NCBI RefSeq assembly: GCF_019703515.2
Contig: NC_059347.1
Location: 20,296,001-20,360,000, forward strand
Direction: 5' to 3'
DNA length: 64,000 nucleotides
DNA from: Myxocyprinus asiaticus
Taxonomy: Eukaryota; Chordata; Actinopteri; Cypriniformes; Catostomidae
Below the pieces are notes generated by a model, which was not told the DNA's origin, searched no databases, and worked only from the letters and a program-made list of their open reading frames with translations. A program made the translations under genes and the position numbers. This document shows, piece after piece, positions 53,588-64,000 of the stretch (its first letter is position 1; the number at the start of each line of letters is the position of its first letter).

Positions 53588-56500
53588 CTGGTTAAATTAA
53601 AGGTTAGTCATTAACAACATAACCACTTGAAAGTTGCCTCGTTAAGGGGTAAAATAAGACAATAAATCAGCAATCCTACTTACCAATTAAAATGATTATA
53701 GACGGGTGTGAAATTGTTATAGGTTTGGTTGATATTGTACTGGCATGGCTTGCATCTGCAGGACTTTCAGTGGCAGGATGCACAGTGCCAGGGCTTTTGG
53801 TGGAACGACTCTCAGTGGCAGGGATCTTGGTAGTTGGGCTTGCAGTGGTAGGGCTCATGGTTGTAAGGATTTTACACTCTGATACTTGCCACACTGGCGT
53901 ACCTCTTAACTTAGGAGGGCTACTGCAGCATACCTGCATCACATTCTCCAGCAGAGAGGCATTCTGCAGACCTGAAAGCAATTATGACCCTAAGTATTAT
54001 ACTTGCATAGTCATTTAACATGCACAGAGCTTGTTTATTATTGAATGGAAAGTTTACCCAAAAATGGAAATTATGTAATCAACTCAACCTCATGTCATAC
54101 AAAACCCATATTATTTTTTATAAAAAAATAGTATCGCTGGATAAAAGCAACTATCTGCACTATTGGCTGATTGTTAAAATGTCAAAACGCCAGGACAATC
54201 AGGGCCGATTATTTTCAATCAAAGGGGGCCGATAAACAAGTTGGCAGAGGCTGTTTGCACTAAGTGCAAATAGCGACAGATGCTATTTTCACTAAGTGTA
54301 AAAAGCAACAAAAAGCATCTTCTTTGCACTAAGTGCAAATAGAGTTAGATGATATTTGCACTCTAGTGCAAATAATGGCAGATACACTTACACCCCTGTT
54401 TAAATACTAACATACAGTATAGGGACATCACTGCAGCATTGTTATTGTGTTAGTCCCACAGACACCCTACACCAACCCCTACCCCTAATCCTACCTTACA
54501 AAAAATTTACCATGGTTTTACTACAGTAACCATAGTATCACCATGGTATTTTTCTAGTGAAATCATAGTAAACACAAAATTAAACGTGTAAGGCTGGCAC
54601 CAGAATGTCTACAACCAAAAGGCACCATTTCCGGTAATAGTCAAAGAACTCTGCGAGAATCAACGTCATAGAACTCTCTCACAAAAGCTGAAATCTACAC
54701 CTGAATATCACCACGTGTGATAAATTGCAAATCACCTTTTGCTGAAATCCTCACCTGAATATCACCACAGTGTGATAAATTGCAAATCACCTTGCTGCAT
54801 GAAGCTCTGGGAATCTGTATGCAGATCTCCCATGCTGTACCGCTGCATGTAGTTTTGTCAGGTATGTTTCTTTGACTTGTCTTTTATTTTTAGTAATGCT
54901 TGTTTTTTCTGATCATGTGAAATTGGCTTTGATTTGAATTTCTGCAACAATGTTTTATATCCTACCTGACAAATAAATTGTTATTATTTGATTTATTCTG
55001 AATTCCTCTGAAATCATTACTGGAGCTTTAATATAGGAGGAAGCCACTTAAAGACTCTCAGTTTGAATTTAAACCACCTAGGACAACCAGGTAGGACAAC
55101 CACCTAGGACAGCCGGGTAGGATTTGAATTTCAATAGACCAGGGTAGACCATACTGGAGCTTTAATATAGGAGAAACCACTCAGGACAACTGGGTAGGAG
55201 AAAGCCATTTAAAGACTCTGTCACTGCTCACCGGTGCATCCCTACGTTTGAGGAGTGGACTCCATTTGTGTTTTACAAGTTTGGAAAGATATGAGGGTGA
55301 GTAAATGATGACAGAATTTTCACATTTGGGTGAACTATCCCTTTGATAATTTGCTGATTATTGTGATAGTAATACATTATTATATCACAGTTAATCAGAC
55401 TACAGAAAGTCTAAAACATTTGCTGCATCAGATAATAATTATGAAATGGAAATTGGTGGATACCTCTCAAATATTTGGCAAAGTCCTTTACAGAGCAGGA
55501 GCAGTCCCAGGGGTTTCCATCCAAACGGATCTTTGTGGCGTTAAGTGGACGAAATACATCGACACTCAGATGCATCAGGTAATTGTTGGACAGGTCTAAC
55601 TGCCCAAGTTTACTGAGACTGAAAAAACTGCTCAGAGTTATAGTGTGAATATGGTTCTGAGACATGTTCAGAGTGAGCAGGTTTGATAGCCCAGAAAGAG
55701 AATTATGATCCAATGTACTTATTTTATTCTTTGACAATCTGAGGTTCTCAAGGGCACGATGATGGCTGAACCAGTCTGACGAGACTTGAGATAGATCATT
55801 ATTGTCCAGAATGAGAGTTTTGAGGTTTTGGAACTTATCAAATGTTTGTGGTCTCACTGCTGTGACCCCAGTTTGTGTCATAGTAAGACTGGTCACAGAG
55901 GTCAGATTTGTGCTGTTAAACATGGACAAATTGATTTCTCCTAAATAATTCACAAAGATGATCACAGAGGTCAAGCCAGCAGGATAATCTAGGGAAAAAT
56001 AAAATGTCACAGGAAAATACATTTGTTGAAGGAATGCTCCTGGTTTATGGTTCGGTACAAGTTTAGCTTTATCGACAGCATCTGTGGCGTGCTGTCAATA
56101 ACTACAGACAATAATCTCAGCACTCAATTTGTAAGAACAAAAATTGTGTTTACAGCAATGCTCTTACAACAGAAGTCTAAGTGGCAAGGCATTGCACCAG
56201 GATTAACGTTAAGATGCACTGTTTTTAAAGTATAGCCATAAAACTTTAACATTGTACGTTACATGAGGTCAGTGTGACAAAATTGCTTACCAACCTTGTA
56301 TCTGCAAAGTTATATCCAATCTTTCATCTCCTGTCATGACCATGTAAAGCCAAAGACCTGCTAACATTCACGCAAAATGCACCAGGATACCAGAAAGGGA
56401 CACGACGTACCTATCCGCAATGTACTGTTTACATGTAACAAACTCCATCCACAGGAACTGTCCGTAGCATATAACTAGAAGTTCAGCCACCAAAAAAGTA

Positions 56501-57223
56501 ACTACTGCTGAAAGTACAATTTAAACAACTTTATATAAACGTATATAAATGAATAACGTATTTTTGCATAGAAGAATTAAAAGTGCTTTACCGTCACAAA
56601 AATACAACTTCTTGGATACAATAAACATTTCTGCTTTTACACCCTCCAGAATGCCTTGCCACAAAGACTTACATTGTAAGTGCACTACTGTAAACATGTT
56701 TTTGTTTGTTTTTATAAACTGAGATCTGAACAAATTGAAACTGTGGTAATCGACGGTATGCCACAGAAGCTGTCGATAGAGCTTAACTTGTATTGAACCC
56801 AGAACTTTCTTTTAGTCTAAAACAGTAAATACCAGTAAAATGATCCATCATGCAACTTGGCACAAACTCATGTTTCACCAATTAGCTATGTATTTTTTCT
56901 CAAATTAGTGAAGATGAGCTATATTCAGCTGAACTGTATCTGATCAGCTTGCATTCGGTTACAGGTGACAAGCACACTATATTTATGAACATCAAAGCAG
57001 CTTCATCATCAGACCATCCTACCTCTCGGTATCTCCTTGCAAACGTAGTCAGTTCCAGTATCTATACAGGACTGAAACCATGCCATATGAATGAGATGGA
57101 GTGTCACCAATGTATGTAGAGCTAGACAGAACAAAATAGGCACTGAACATCAAAATTTAGTTGATTGTGAGGTAAACAAAACACCAAAGTCCAATAACAC
57201 TTACCATGCATACTGAAAAACAT
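51837..57223 (-). CDS. Leucine-rich-repeat single-pass membrane protein, five coding exons, 893 residues, unnamed
   Basis: Exons on the minus strand in reading order: 57223-57205, 57121-57023, 55988-55464, 53971-53684, 53587-51837. They join in phase to 2682 nt. Residues 1 to about 25 form a signal peptide, followed by a short N-terminal cap (SCIDTGTDYVCKEIP). About five LRRs span 44-190 (LTLNMSQNHIHTI, LGQLDLSNNYLMHL), then a C-terminal cap with NPWDCSC and WQVSEC, a Thr/Ser/Pro-rich stalk (about 252-304), a transmembrane helix (about 305-328) and a 565-residue acidic and basic cytoplasmic tail. I cannot name it; long-tailed LRR proteins such as LRRC53 or LRRC66 are possible relatives but untested. 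The start ATG at 57223 follows an in-frame stop. Confidence 0.85.
53684..53971 (-). CDS. LRR protein exon 4: LRR C-terminal cap and mucin-like stalk
   Basis: 288 nt. It encodes LQNASLLENVMQVCCSSP, KLRGTPVWQVSEC and a Thr/Ser/Pro-rich stalk with repeated ATES, TTxSP motifs likely O-glycosylated, then the first residues of the membrane helix. Splice sites cag at 53972 side and gtaagt. Confidence 0.88.
54030..54100 (-). repeat. Fragment of the TTAAAGGGATAGTTCACC MITE family
   Basis: 'aaagtttacccaaaaatggaaattatgtaatcaactcaacctcatgtcat' matches the left end of the fold-back MITEs. Confidence 0.5.
54247..54390. repeat. Repeats of the palindrome TTTGCACTAAGTGCAAATAG
   Basis: Full copies at about 54254 and 54325, with variants TTTTCACTAAGTGTAAAAAG and TTTGCACTCTAGTGCAAATA between and after them. 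Each copy is itself an inverted repeat. Confidence 0.8.
54689..54793 (+). repeat. Tandem duplication of about 53 bp
   Basis: CTGAAATC(T/C)(A/T)CACCTGAATATCACCAC(A)GTGTGATAAATTGCAAATCACCTT occurs twice in direct succession. It lies in the intron of the LRR gene. Confidence 0.85.
55275..55345. repeat. Right-end fragment of the fold-back MITE family
   Basis: 'gagggtgagtaaatgatgacagaattttcac' followed by GGGTGAACTATCCCTTT. Confidence 0.7.
55464..55988 (-). CDS. LRR protein exon 3: leucine-rich repeats
   Basis: 525 nt encoding residues 40-215 with the LRR array and the start of the C-terminal cap (LDGNPWDCSCSVKDF). Clear LxxLxLxxN units: LKTLILDNNDLSQV, LENLRLSKNKISTL, LLTLNMSQNHIHTI, LGQLDLSNNYLMHL. 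Acceptor tttccctag; donor G|gtatcc. Confidence 0.93.
56745..56815 (+). repeat. Terminal fragment of the TTAAAGGAAAGTTCTGG MITE family
   Basis: 'ctgtcgatagagcttaacttgtattgaacccagaac' matches the right end of the element at 27874-28333. Confidence 0.6.
57023..57121 (-). CDS. LRR protein exon 2: signal peptide and N-terminal cap
   Basis: 99 nt encoding LHTLVTLHLIHMAWFQSC and IDTGTDYVCKEIPR with split codons at both ends; the last G joins AT of exon 3 to give Asp. Acceptor ctgtctag, donor gtagga. Confidence 0.8.
57205..57223 (-). CDS. LRR protein exon 1 coding part, 19 nt
   Basis: ATG TTT TTC AGT ATG CAT G, donor gtaagt. A TGA lies in frame nine bases upstream, so ATG at 57223-57221 is the first possible start; the second ATG at 57211 would also work. 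The very short exon is inferred from phase and splice signal. Confidence 0.65.
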
Positions 57224-57481
57224 CAAATATCAATGTCTTCAAAGTTTCTTCCTAATGACCATCCATACACTGAATACCTGATCTGTAGAGCCACCCACTG
57301 AGGATAAACTGCCAGTTGCCTGGACACAAATGTGTCTTCAGTGGACTGTCAAGGATACAGATGAGGATTGGCCGGTGGTGTTCCAGTTGGGTGACGTTGG
57401 GACCCCCATCACGAGACTAGCTGTAATTAAACTTTCGGACAATGCAACATGCTAGACATGGCCTACAACTAGTCCCCACCA

Positions 57482-58019
57482 TAAAAGGGATAGTTCACCC
57501 AAAAATGAAAATTCTCTCATAATTTACTCACCCTTATGTTATCCCTGATGTGTATGACTTTCTTCTGCTGAACACAAAGATTTTGAAAAAAATATTTCAG
57601 CTCTGCTGGTCCTCAAATGCAAATGAATGGTGAGCAGATCTCAGAAGGTCCAAAAGGGACAGCATAAAAGTAATCCATATAGACTCCAGTGTTTAAATCC
57701 ATATTTTCTAAAGCGATATGTTAGGTGTGGTTGAGAAACAGATTCATATTTAATAAGTCCTTTTTTTCTTGAAAATCCTTTCACATTCAGCAACCTACTG
57801 GTTGGGGCTGTTCAAAGATAGAGATTGATAGCAAAAAATGACTTATGGATTACTTTTACACTACCTTTATGTCCTTTTTGGACCTTCTGAGTTCTGGTCA
57901 CAATTCACTTGAAATAGTATGGATCTACAGAGCTGAAATATTCTTCTTAAAATCATCATTTGTGATTTAATGGTGAGTAAATGAGAGCATTTTCATTTTT
58001 GGGTGAACTATACCTTTAA
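57482..58019. repeat. Fold-back MITE (TAAAAGGGATAGTTCACC family), 538 bp
   Basis: TAAAAGGGATAGTTCACCC on the left and the inverse of GGGTGAACTATACCTTTA on the right. It lies just upstream of the LRR gene's first coding exon. Confidence 0.8.
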
Positions 58020-58853
58020 AGCTACCAATAAAACTGACATGAAAATGCAGCTCTGACCAGGTAAATTAAATTTTGTACAGTTTTGTACAGCACTTGGAAA
58101 TAATATTTGTTACTGGATCATTCTACAATAGTGATTTGCTGTTGCTCACTTTCAGATGGGAAAAGTCAAACTGCAATGGGCACATTCCTGTACAAACCCA
58201 TGTGTTTTAAAACATGCTCAAATTGGTATAGATTAAAAATACTCTTATTTATATTTACAGTGTATGTGGAGACATTTAATAATAATAATAACCAAGTACC
58301 AAAAATCTAATTAAATCAAATCAATAGTAATAACTAGAAATAAAATAGTTAATATTTTTACAAAAAACAAATGTCAGTAGTGTTATCCCAAGATATAAAC
58401 CCCAAAGAGTTCAAAGGGAAACAATTAAAATCTTCATTAAGCTAAAGGTCATGTGTGGTGAGGGGGCCACTACTGGCCAAACGTGAGTTTATAAATGTTT
58501 TTTTTTTTTTTTTTTTTTTGTTAAAGACCATGAAAAATATCAGAATGTTTCATCTTAAAAAACAAATGAATTGTACAATTTGTCAGTGGTGTTACTACTT
58601 CTCATTAAATGTAATTTAGATGTGACACAATTGACAAAACATCATGCCATCAAATGGTAAACTACATGTAGTGTGGTTTAGTGACCCTTTTTTGGAATAA
58701 AAGATATAGCAGCTGTAGGTTGCATGTATAATTGATGAGTTTGAAAGCTCACATAATACGAGGTATGTTATAAAACTTAAAGTGGAAAAGAGATGAAAAT
58801 GTCAATGATTAACCAGAAATAAACAATGAGAATGAATTGATTGACTTGAAATA

Positions 58854-58859
58854 TTTATT
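58854..58859 (-). terminator. camsap1: Candidate polyadenylation signal of camsap1 (AATAAA)
   Basis: TTTATT on the plus strand reads AATAAA on the minus strand, about 1.4 kb after the camsap1 stop. The interval 58860-60285 has no other gene and would be the 3' UTR. Confidence 0.35.
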
Positions 58860-60285
58860 AATTCTCAGAGTCTTATTTAAAATAAATAATGGTATGATAA
58901 AGGAAGCAAAAATGATCAAGAATGAGTAGTAGTGTTTAAAAAAGAAAAGAAGTGACCAACATCAATACAATCTTTTAGTTCATATAAAAACACATAATAT
59001 ACAAAACCGCAATTTAAAATGAAACAAAATATAGCAACTTGTAGACTTAACATCTATTATTTGGAAACAGTAGTTTAAGAGCCATTAAGGGACTGGCAAT
59101 TTGCTCTATTCTGTGTTAATAATGTTTGCAAAGAGATTTTTCTAAGTGTGTATCAAGAGTACTTTTCGACAAGGAATCTTCAACAAAATGGAGCAAAAGT
59201 GTTTAGTAAAGCCCTTTAAAATTTCGACCCCTAGCCAAACACCTTAATAAGCTAAATAATAAAGTGCATGTGCAGCGCTCAATTGATCTTGACACCAAAC
59301 ACGAGGCTTCTGTGAGTGTTATCGAACATGTAGAAACAAGGTTGTCGGCAGTGTTGACACTTTCACTTGAGGAATGTTTTCAGCCTTGGTAAATAATCAG
59401 ACAGCGACTGCAAAGGAAGTAACCGATTATGAATATATTAAATACTGTCATTCAAATCATTTACAGCGACACTCTTCATAACAGAGCATGCTGTTGTTCT
59501 GCATGAGAAAGCTCCAGCGCCTGCATCAACATGGATACATTGCATGATAATAAAAAGCACTAAAACATGATCATAAGTGCACCATAGTACAGACTGTCCA
59601 GTTGACGTCACAACTGCTAACAGCAGAACAGAAGAGAACAGCATTTGATGTGTATCAAGGTCTGTTTGATTCCCTATTAAGGACAATCAAGTTTCAAAAA
59701 CTGGGCTACAGCCAATTTGCCTTTTTAAAGCACTGTATAAATAGTGCTTGTAGTACCACAACACATGAAGGCTAAAAGCACACTTACCAGGGACACTTGT
59801 CCCAATGACAACTAAGTAGACAGTTCAGAGCAGCATGTTTCGGAGGCAAAAACAAATGAACGTTTGGTTGAGACGCAAGTCAGCTGTGTTTTTAGATTAA
59901 TTTGAGTTCTGGCAGTCCTCAGAGGCAGCAGACTTTATATATAAAAAAAATAAAAACAACAAAAACATGTATCTCTAACTTAAAAAGGGGGAAAACAAAC
60001 ATATTAAAACAATCATGGGAAGCTCTTCAGTAAAATGAGCCAATCAGTGCCTAACCAATAAATACTTTAAGTAAACAAAAAATGAATCATGTAAAAATAC
60101 CACAGATTGTAGGTAAAAGACTACTTTAACCCAAAACACATTCAAATGGAGTGTGTGAAGGCTTAACTGTCTGCTTGTCCAGACGGTCTCTTCGATCACC
60201 AGTCTGATGGAAGTAGGCCTCATTGCAAGTTTTTTGTGTTCACTGTATACACCCAAAACCTACAGAACTCAAGTGCTATCTGACC

Positions 60286-60582
60286 TCACTTTCCACTCTT
60301 CTTTGGCACTGCAGGTCTTTTGGCTTGCCACAGGTGGTTATGGATAGTCAGCGCATCTACACTGACAGACACAGTCTTGGCAGGGATTACTGTGAACTGC
60401 TTGCGGTCCGAGCTGTACTTATAGAGTTTGTCGATCATCTTCTTAGTGATGGTCTTGGGCCCTGTACCAGTGAGCTTGTGGATCTCCTCAGTGTCGGGGA
60501 AGTAGGAGTAAAGGGCCCTGAACTGGCAGCCGCTGTCACGGAATAGAATCATCAAGTGGTTGGATTCACACTTCTCAAGCTC
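60286..60582 (-). CDS. camsap1: camsap1 terminal exon
   Basis: 297 nt, 98 residues plus stop, beginning ELEKCESNHLMILF after acceptor tcctgtag. Confidence 0.95.
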   Translation of the reverse strand, partial: ELEKCESNHLMILFRDSGCQFRALYSYFPDTEEIHKLTGTGPKTITKKMIDKLYKYSSDRKQFTVIPAKTVSVSVDALTIHNHLWQAKRPAVPKKSGK

Positions 60583-60819
60583 CTACAGGACAAACAAGAG
60601 GCAATTATTTTGAAGCGTTTTCAGCAATGATAATATCAAGACTTGTCATTACAACCTCTAGATGTTATCTGCAATGCAATAAAGCAAACTGGTCACAAAC
60701 CTCAAGAATAGAGTTCTTCTGTGGTTCATTTACTTTCCCTGCTAAGCAGCAATGAGAGAGGGCATTGTGTATTATCGGCTTGTTGGATTTTGCACTTGGC
60801 TCCTTGAAAAGCTTGGGTC
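60286..60819 (-). CDS. camsap1: Calmodulin-regulated spectrin-associated protein 1, last two coding exons (CKK domain)
   Basis: CAMSAP proteins bind and stabilise microtubule minus ends through the C-terminal CKK domain. Exons on the minus strand are 60819-60701 and 60582-60286. Together they encode 137 residues: PKLFKEPSAKSNKPIIHN, ALSHCCLAGKVNEPQKN, ILEELEKCESNHLMILFRD, CQFRALYSYFPDTEEI, KLTGTGPKTITKKMIDKLY, KYSSDRKQFTVIPAKT, VSVDALTIHNHLWQ and a C-terminal KRPAVPKKSGK. This is nearly the complete CKK domain. The DTEEI and AVPKK wording fits CAMSAP1 better than CAMSAP2 or 3. All upstream exons lie beyond the window end. The stop is the TAG/TAA codon at 60286-60288. Confidence 0.95.
60701..60819 (-). 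CDS. camsap1: camsap1 penultimate exon
   Basis: 119 nt beginning with the last two bases of a split codon, then PKLFKEPSAKSNKPIIHN and ending NSILE; donor gtttgt is followed by the terminal exon in phase 0. Confidence 0.95.
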
Positions 60820-61143
60820 CTACGGAGACAAAAATATGAAAATTAGGGATGTCATAAAATATTGATACATTGATTATTGATTGGCACCTTCATGTTAACA
60901 TTTGCCGACATTTAATTTAGAAGCCTGTTTTGTGTGCCTTCCAATTCACAGTCAGTTGGCCTTCCGTTTAAAGAAGTCTGGGGTAATAGCTTTGGGAGAC
61001 CACAAGGGGTGATATAACATTTACTGTACTTAATACTGAAGGACATGTCGATGTGGTGCAGGTGGCAGTCCAAAGTTGTGAATCTAGTCACCATACACAT
61101 AAATGTAACAAAGGTTTTTGTACTTTAAGAATTAACAAAGTGG

Positions 61144-61580
61144 GGGCCTGGGTAGCTCAGTGGTAAAGATGCTGGCTACCACCCCTGGAGTTCGCTAGTT
61201 CGAATCCCAGGGCGTGCTGAATGACTCCAGCCAGGTCTCCTAAGCAACCAAACTGGCCCGGTTGCAAGGGAGGGTAGAGTCACATGGGGTAACCTCCTCA
61301 TGATCGCTATAATGTTATTCGTTGTTGGTGGGGCACGTGGTGAGTTGAGCGTGGTTGCCCCGGTGGGTGGCGTGAAGCCTCCACATGCGCTATGTCTTCA
61401 TGGCAGTGCACTCAACAAGCCACATGATGAGATGCATGGGTTGACGATCTCAGACGCAGAGGCAACTGGGATTCGTCCTCCACCACCCGGACTGAGGCAA
61501 ATCACTACGCCACCACAAGGACTTAAAAAGCACATTGGGAATTGGGCATTCCAAAATTGAAAAAAAAAAAAAAAAAAAAA
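61144..61580 (+). mobile_element. tRNA-derived SINE, full length with A/B boxes and A-tail
   Basis: The head looks like a tRNA: box A GGGTAGCTCAGTGGTAAAG near 61148 and box B GTTCGAATCCC near 61198, the RNA polymerase III promoter elements. A body of about 330 bases follows, then an A run at 61559-61581. It lies in a camsap1 intron in the opposite orientation. It is SINE-derived, not a functional tRNA gene. Confidence 0.9.
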
Positions 61581-61799
61581 AGAATGAACAGAGTGACATT
61601 GGTGAGTTTGCAGGTTAGTATATGAAACTGGTGTAACTGTGCAAACTGAACGCTTAGAAATGGCGATGTTTATTATGCAATTTCTCTGTATGTAGCCTTG
61701 AACAGTTTTAATTGAACCTGTCAAACCACAAAAAGACATACTTGTAACTGAAACATACATATATTGTGTATAACATTTAAAATATATATACACAATATA

Positions 61800-62051
61800 T
61801 CATCCAGTGATGGCTAAGGTAAATAATCAATGTCCTTTGATAATTATTTGGGTTCAAATTTAATGGAAAACTATGAGAGTTGCACTCTGTGGCACTACAG
61901 AATTTTGAGCAGCCTCCGGAGTCGTAACTAAGCGCCGCAACAGATGCCGAGAGGCAGCGCCGGTGGTGTGCATACATTCATTGAAAACAATTGTTTCGAT
62001 ATTTTAGAACGTGCCATGCATGTACCAGATGCGTCCGGTGCACCGGCCGTT
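61800..62051 (-). repeat. Dispersed element sharing sequence with 27080-27410
   Basis: On the minus strand it shares 'tatgcacacca', 'ggctgctcaaa', 'ttttccattaaattt' and 'attatcaaaggacat...gattattta' with the insertion inside the MITE at 26936-27578. The right part near 62030 ends 'cggtgcaccggccgttta'. Confidence 0.6.
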
Positions 62052-62959
62052 TAGGGATGGGTATTGATACAGATTTCCCAATTCAATTCCGATTCACAAG
62101 CTCTTGATTTCTATTCGATTCAATTTCGATTCATATGGGTTTAAGTTATAATGTCCCTTTTGCTTACATATAAAAGAAATTATCTCCAAGCTAATGCTGT
62201 TAATTATACAGGCTACCTTTTAACTAGGTACATTACTAATTATATTTGATTACTTTTTCATCATTTTGGTCACATTTTGGCTTTTTAAAAATGAACAAAT
62301 AAATGTATTCAAACAATCAATAAGATATTATATTTCATATATTATTTTTGTTACATATTTATTGTTAAATTGCATAATTTGTACTATTTACAAGTATTTA
62401 CATTGATTTGTTGAACACATGCTAAAACCGGTACTGTCTCTTTAACAAAAAACGGCATTTCTGTAAAGTGTCTGTAGAAGAGCGCATGTTAACTAGAGAG
62501 GACTTGAATGGCTTTACTTCATCTGTGCGATTCATGATTAGAATTAGATGTTTTTTTTATTTTTTTTTTATATCAACAACTAACTGTAAAGAACAGAAAG
62601 GGTATTAAAAGAGACTGTATTCAATGACAAATGGGTTGCGTGGATCTCGTCTTGGACACTAATTAGGCTACACGGAAAAACGTTCTCAACACACTGAAAG
62701 GATCTTGCTTCTGAACAATTCACGACTAAACTACACAATTGCTGGTGAGTGAAATGTAACATTTACCAGCCAGCTGCCAAATATATTTACTTAATCGCAT
62801 AGCGTGAAATTTGGCTGCAAACGCGAGTGATTTCCTCTCATTGTAGTAGAGGGTTGTGCATTGAGTGAAAAATCAATCTTGGGATTTAAGAATCGATATT
62901 GAGATTGTTCAAATGAAGATCGCAATTAATCGGAAAAACAATATTTTTACCCACCTCTA
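62052..62959. mobile_element. hAT-like element, 908 bp (TAGGGATGGGTATTGATAC terminus)
   Basis: Left end TAGGGATGGGTATTG, right end inverted TAGAGGTGGGTAAAAATATTG, both followed by GATT/TCGATT-rich subterminal sequence. Flanking 8-mers (CGGCCGTT and GTCTTCAT) do not match, so no target duplication is shown. No transposase frame. Confidence 0.5.
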
Positions 62960-63890
62960 GTCTTCATGCAGGAGTGCTGCGTCTTTTAGACGGTGTCAAT
63001 TTAAAAAGAAATTCTACCTTTAAAGCACGACTCGAGACAACAGTGTTCCGTTATATTCAATGTTCTAGGTCTGTTTTATTAGTGCATGAACCCAATCGGT
63101 CTCAATGGCCCGCAAGTCCTCATTAGTGCTTGGCACTAATCTAATTAATTAATTAATTTCTAATGCACATTTTACAGGGTTCATACAGATGCTTAAAAGT
63201 GAAATTCAAGAACTTTTCAAGCACATTTTTATTTGTTTTCAAGGATTATACACAAGATATGTCATTCATCTTGCAAATTCTGCATTTGTTAATTTTAAAT
63301 AAAATATACAAATTATATTTATTAAATGTATTTTTATAAAATACCTCTCATTACAAAATGACTCATAACTGTGCAGCCTTAAAATGCATTTTGCTTTCCA
63401 ACAAAAGTGAATAATTGGAACCTTAAAAAGTGGTTCATATGAACTATGTTCCATGTTTTCTAAAGTCACTCAACAGCTTTATGTGAGGAACTGACCAAAA
63501 TTGCAAATGTTGTCAGCCACTAACTGTTTTCTGTGAGACACAAAGCTCTCTTTCCACAAAGGCATGCTTGACAGAGAAAACCGAAGCCTCAATTATCTGC
63601 ATTCAAACCTCAGAATGTTTTATATCTCATTTGAGACATTTTTACTCTGGAGTAATACATTTTAATAAAAACTGATTGTTGCAAAAATCTGTACTTGTGA
63701 ATGGAAATACGCCACAGCAGTATCTATAAAATATATTTTTTTAAATCCTCAACTAATAATAATCGTTGTGATGATTACTGAACAGCGGTGTGAAAAGTAT
63801 CAGGTGCTACGTGACAGCGCCACTTCAGCAGCGGTCTGCAACTTATTTACACCTGAAGATAATGATACTAAAAACTTAACTCAATAAACA
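62960..63890. other. camsap1 intron or intergenic sequence with a repeat at about 63176-63560
   Basis: 'cagggttcatacagatgcttaaaagtgaaattcaag' at 63176 looks like a dispersed fish repeat. No camsap1 exon recognised. Confidence 0.4.
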
Positions 63891-64000
63891 TTAAAGGAAT
63901 AGTTCACCCAAGAAGGAAACTTTTTTCAGCATTTCCTCACCCTCATGCCATCCCAAATGTGTTCGACTTTCTTCTGCAGAACACAAATTATGATTTTTAG
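63891..64000 (+). repeat. Left end of a fold-back MITE, cut by the window end
   Basis: Starts TTAAAGGAATAGTTCACCC, continues with 'cctcaccctcatgccatccc', as in the copies at 29631, 32498, 47381 and 57482. Confidence 0.75.

Noticed and set aside
61144..61216. Possible tRNA gene
   Set aside because: The A and B boxes are present but the following body and A-tail show it is the head of a SINE.

Overview
The window is vertebrate genomic DNA from a teleost fish, most likely a cyprinid (carp family). The evidence is GT-AG introns, one gene spread over at least 42 kb, dense GT/TA microsatellites, and many fold-back and hAT-like elements of types common in carp-family genomes. The pairing of kcnt1 with camsap1 is also the gene neighbourhood known from vertebrates. 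The order is a LINE fragment (1-1745, minus), kcnt1 (plus, 3335-45240, 5' end outside the window), an unnamed leucine-rich-repeat membrane protein gene (minus, 51837-57223), and the last two coding exons of camsap1 (minus, 60286-60819).

kcnt1 encodes the sodium-activated potassium channel Slack (KNa1.1, Slo2.2). I placed 28 coding exons by eye. Reading phase is preserved across every junction, giving 1103 residues from the S1-S2 loop to a C-terminal PDZ-type ligand. Visible parts are S2-S6, the GYG selectivity filter, both RCK domains, a 21-nt microexon and a 63-nt cassette exon. The LRR gene has five coding exons that join in phase to 893 residues: signal peptide, LRRs, C-terminal cap, Thr/Ser/Pro-rich stalk, one transmembrane helix and a long cytoplasmic tail. 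The camsap1 part is the CKK domain, which binds microtubule minus ends.

The introns and intergenic spaces are mostly mobile DNA. The best-resolved case is a compact LTR retrotransposon at 6346-8454. It has 409/404-bp LTRs, a 5-bp target duplication, and one open gag-like frame filling the whole interior with no pol. A second, older relative lies inverted at 19639-22631. It inserted exactly at the boundary of a hAT-like element (18823-19634), splitting that element's 8-bp target duplication, and later received a 236-bp solo LTR with its own target duplication. Several other DNA-transposon-like elements, one with a perfect 8-bp target duplication (50504-50989), a tRNA-derived SINE (61144-61580) and minisatellites are also described.

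I found no prokaryote-type system, CRISPR array or rRNA. The most novel items are the gag-only LTR family, the three-layer nested insertion, the unnamed LRR gene and a divergent sodium-site motif in kcnt1. No homology search was possible, so names rest on recognised motifs.
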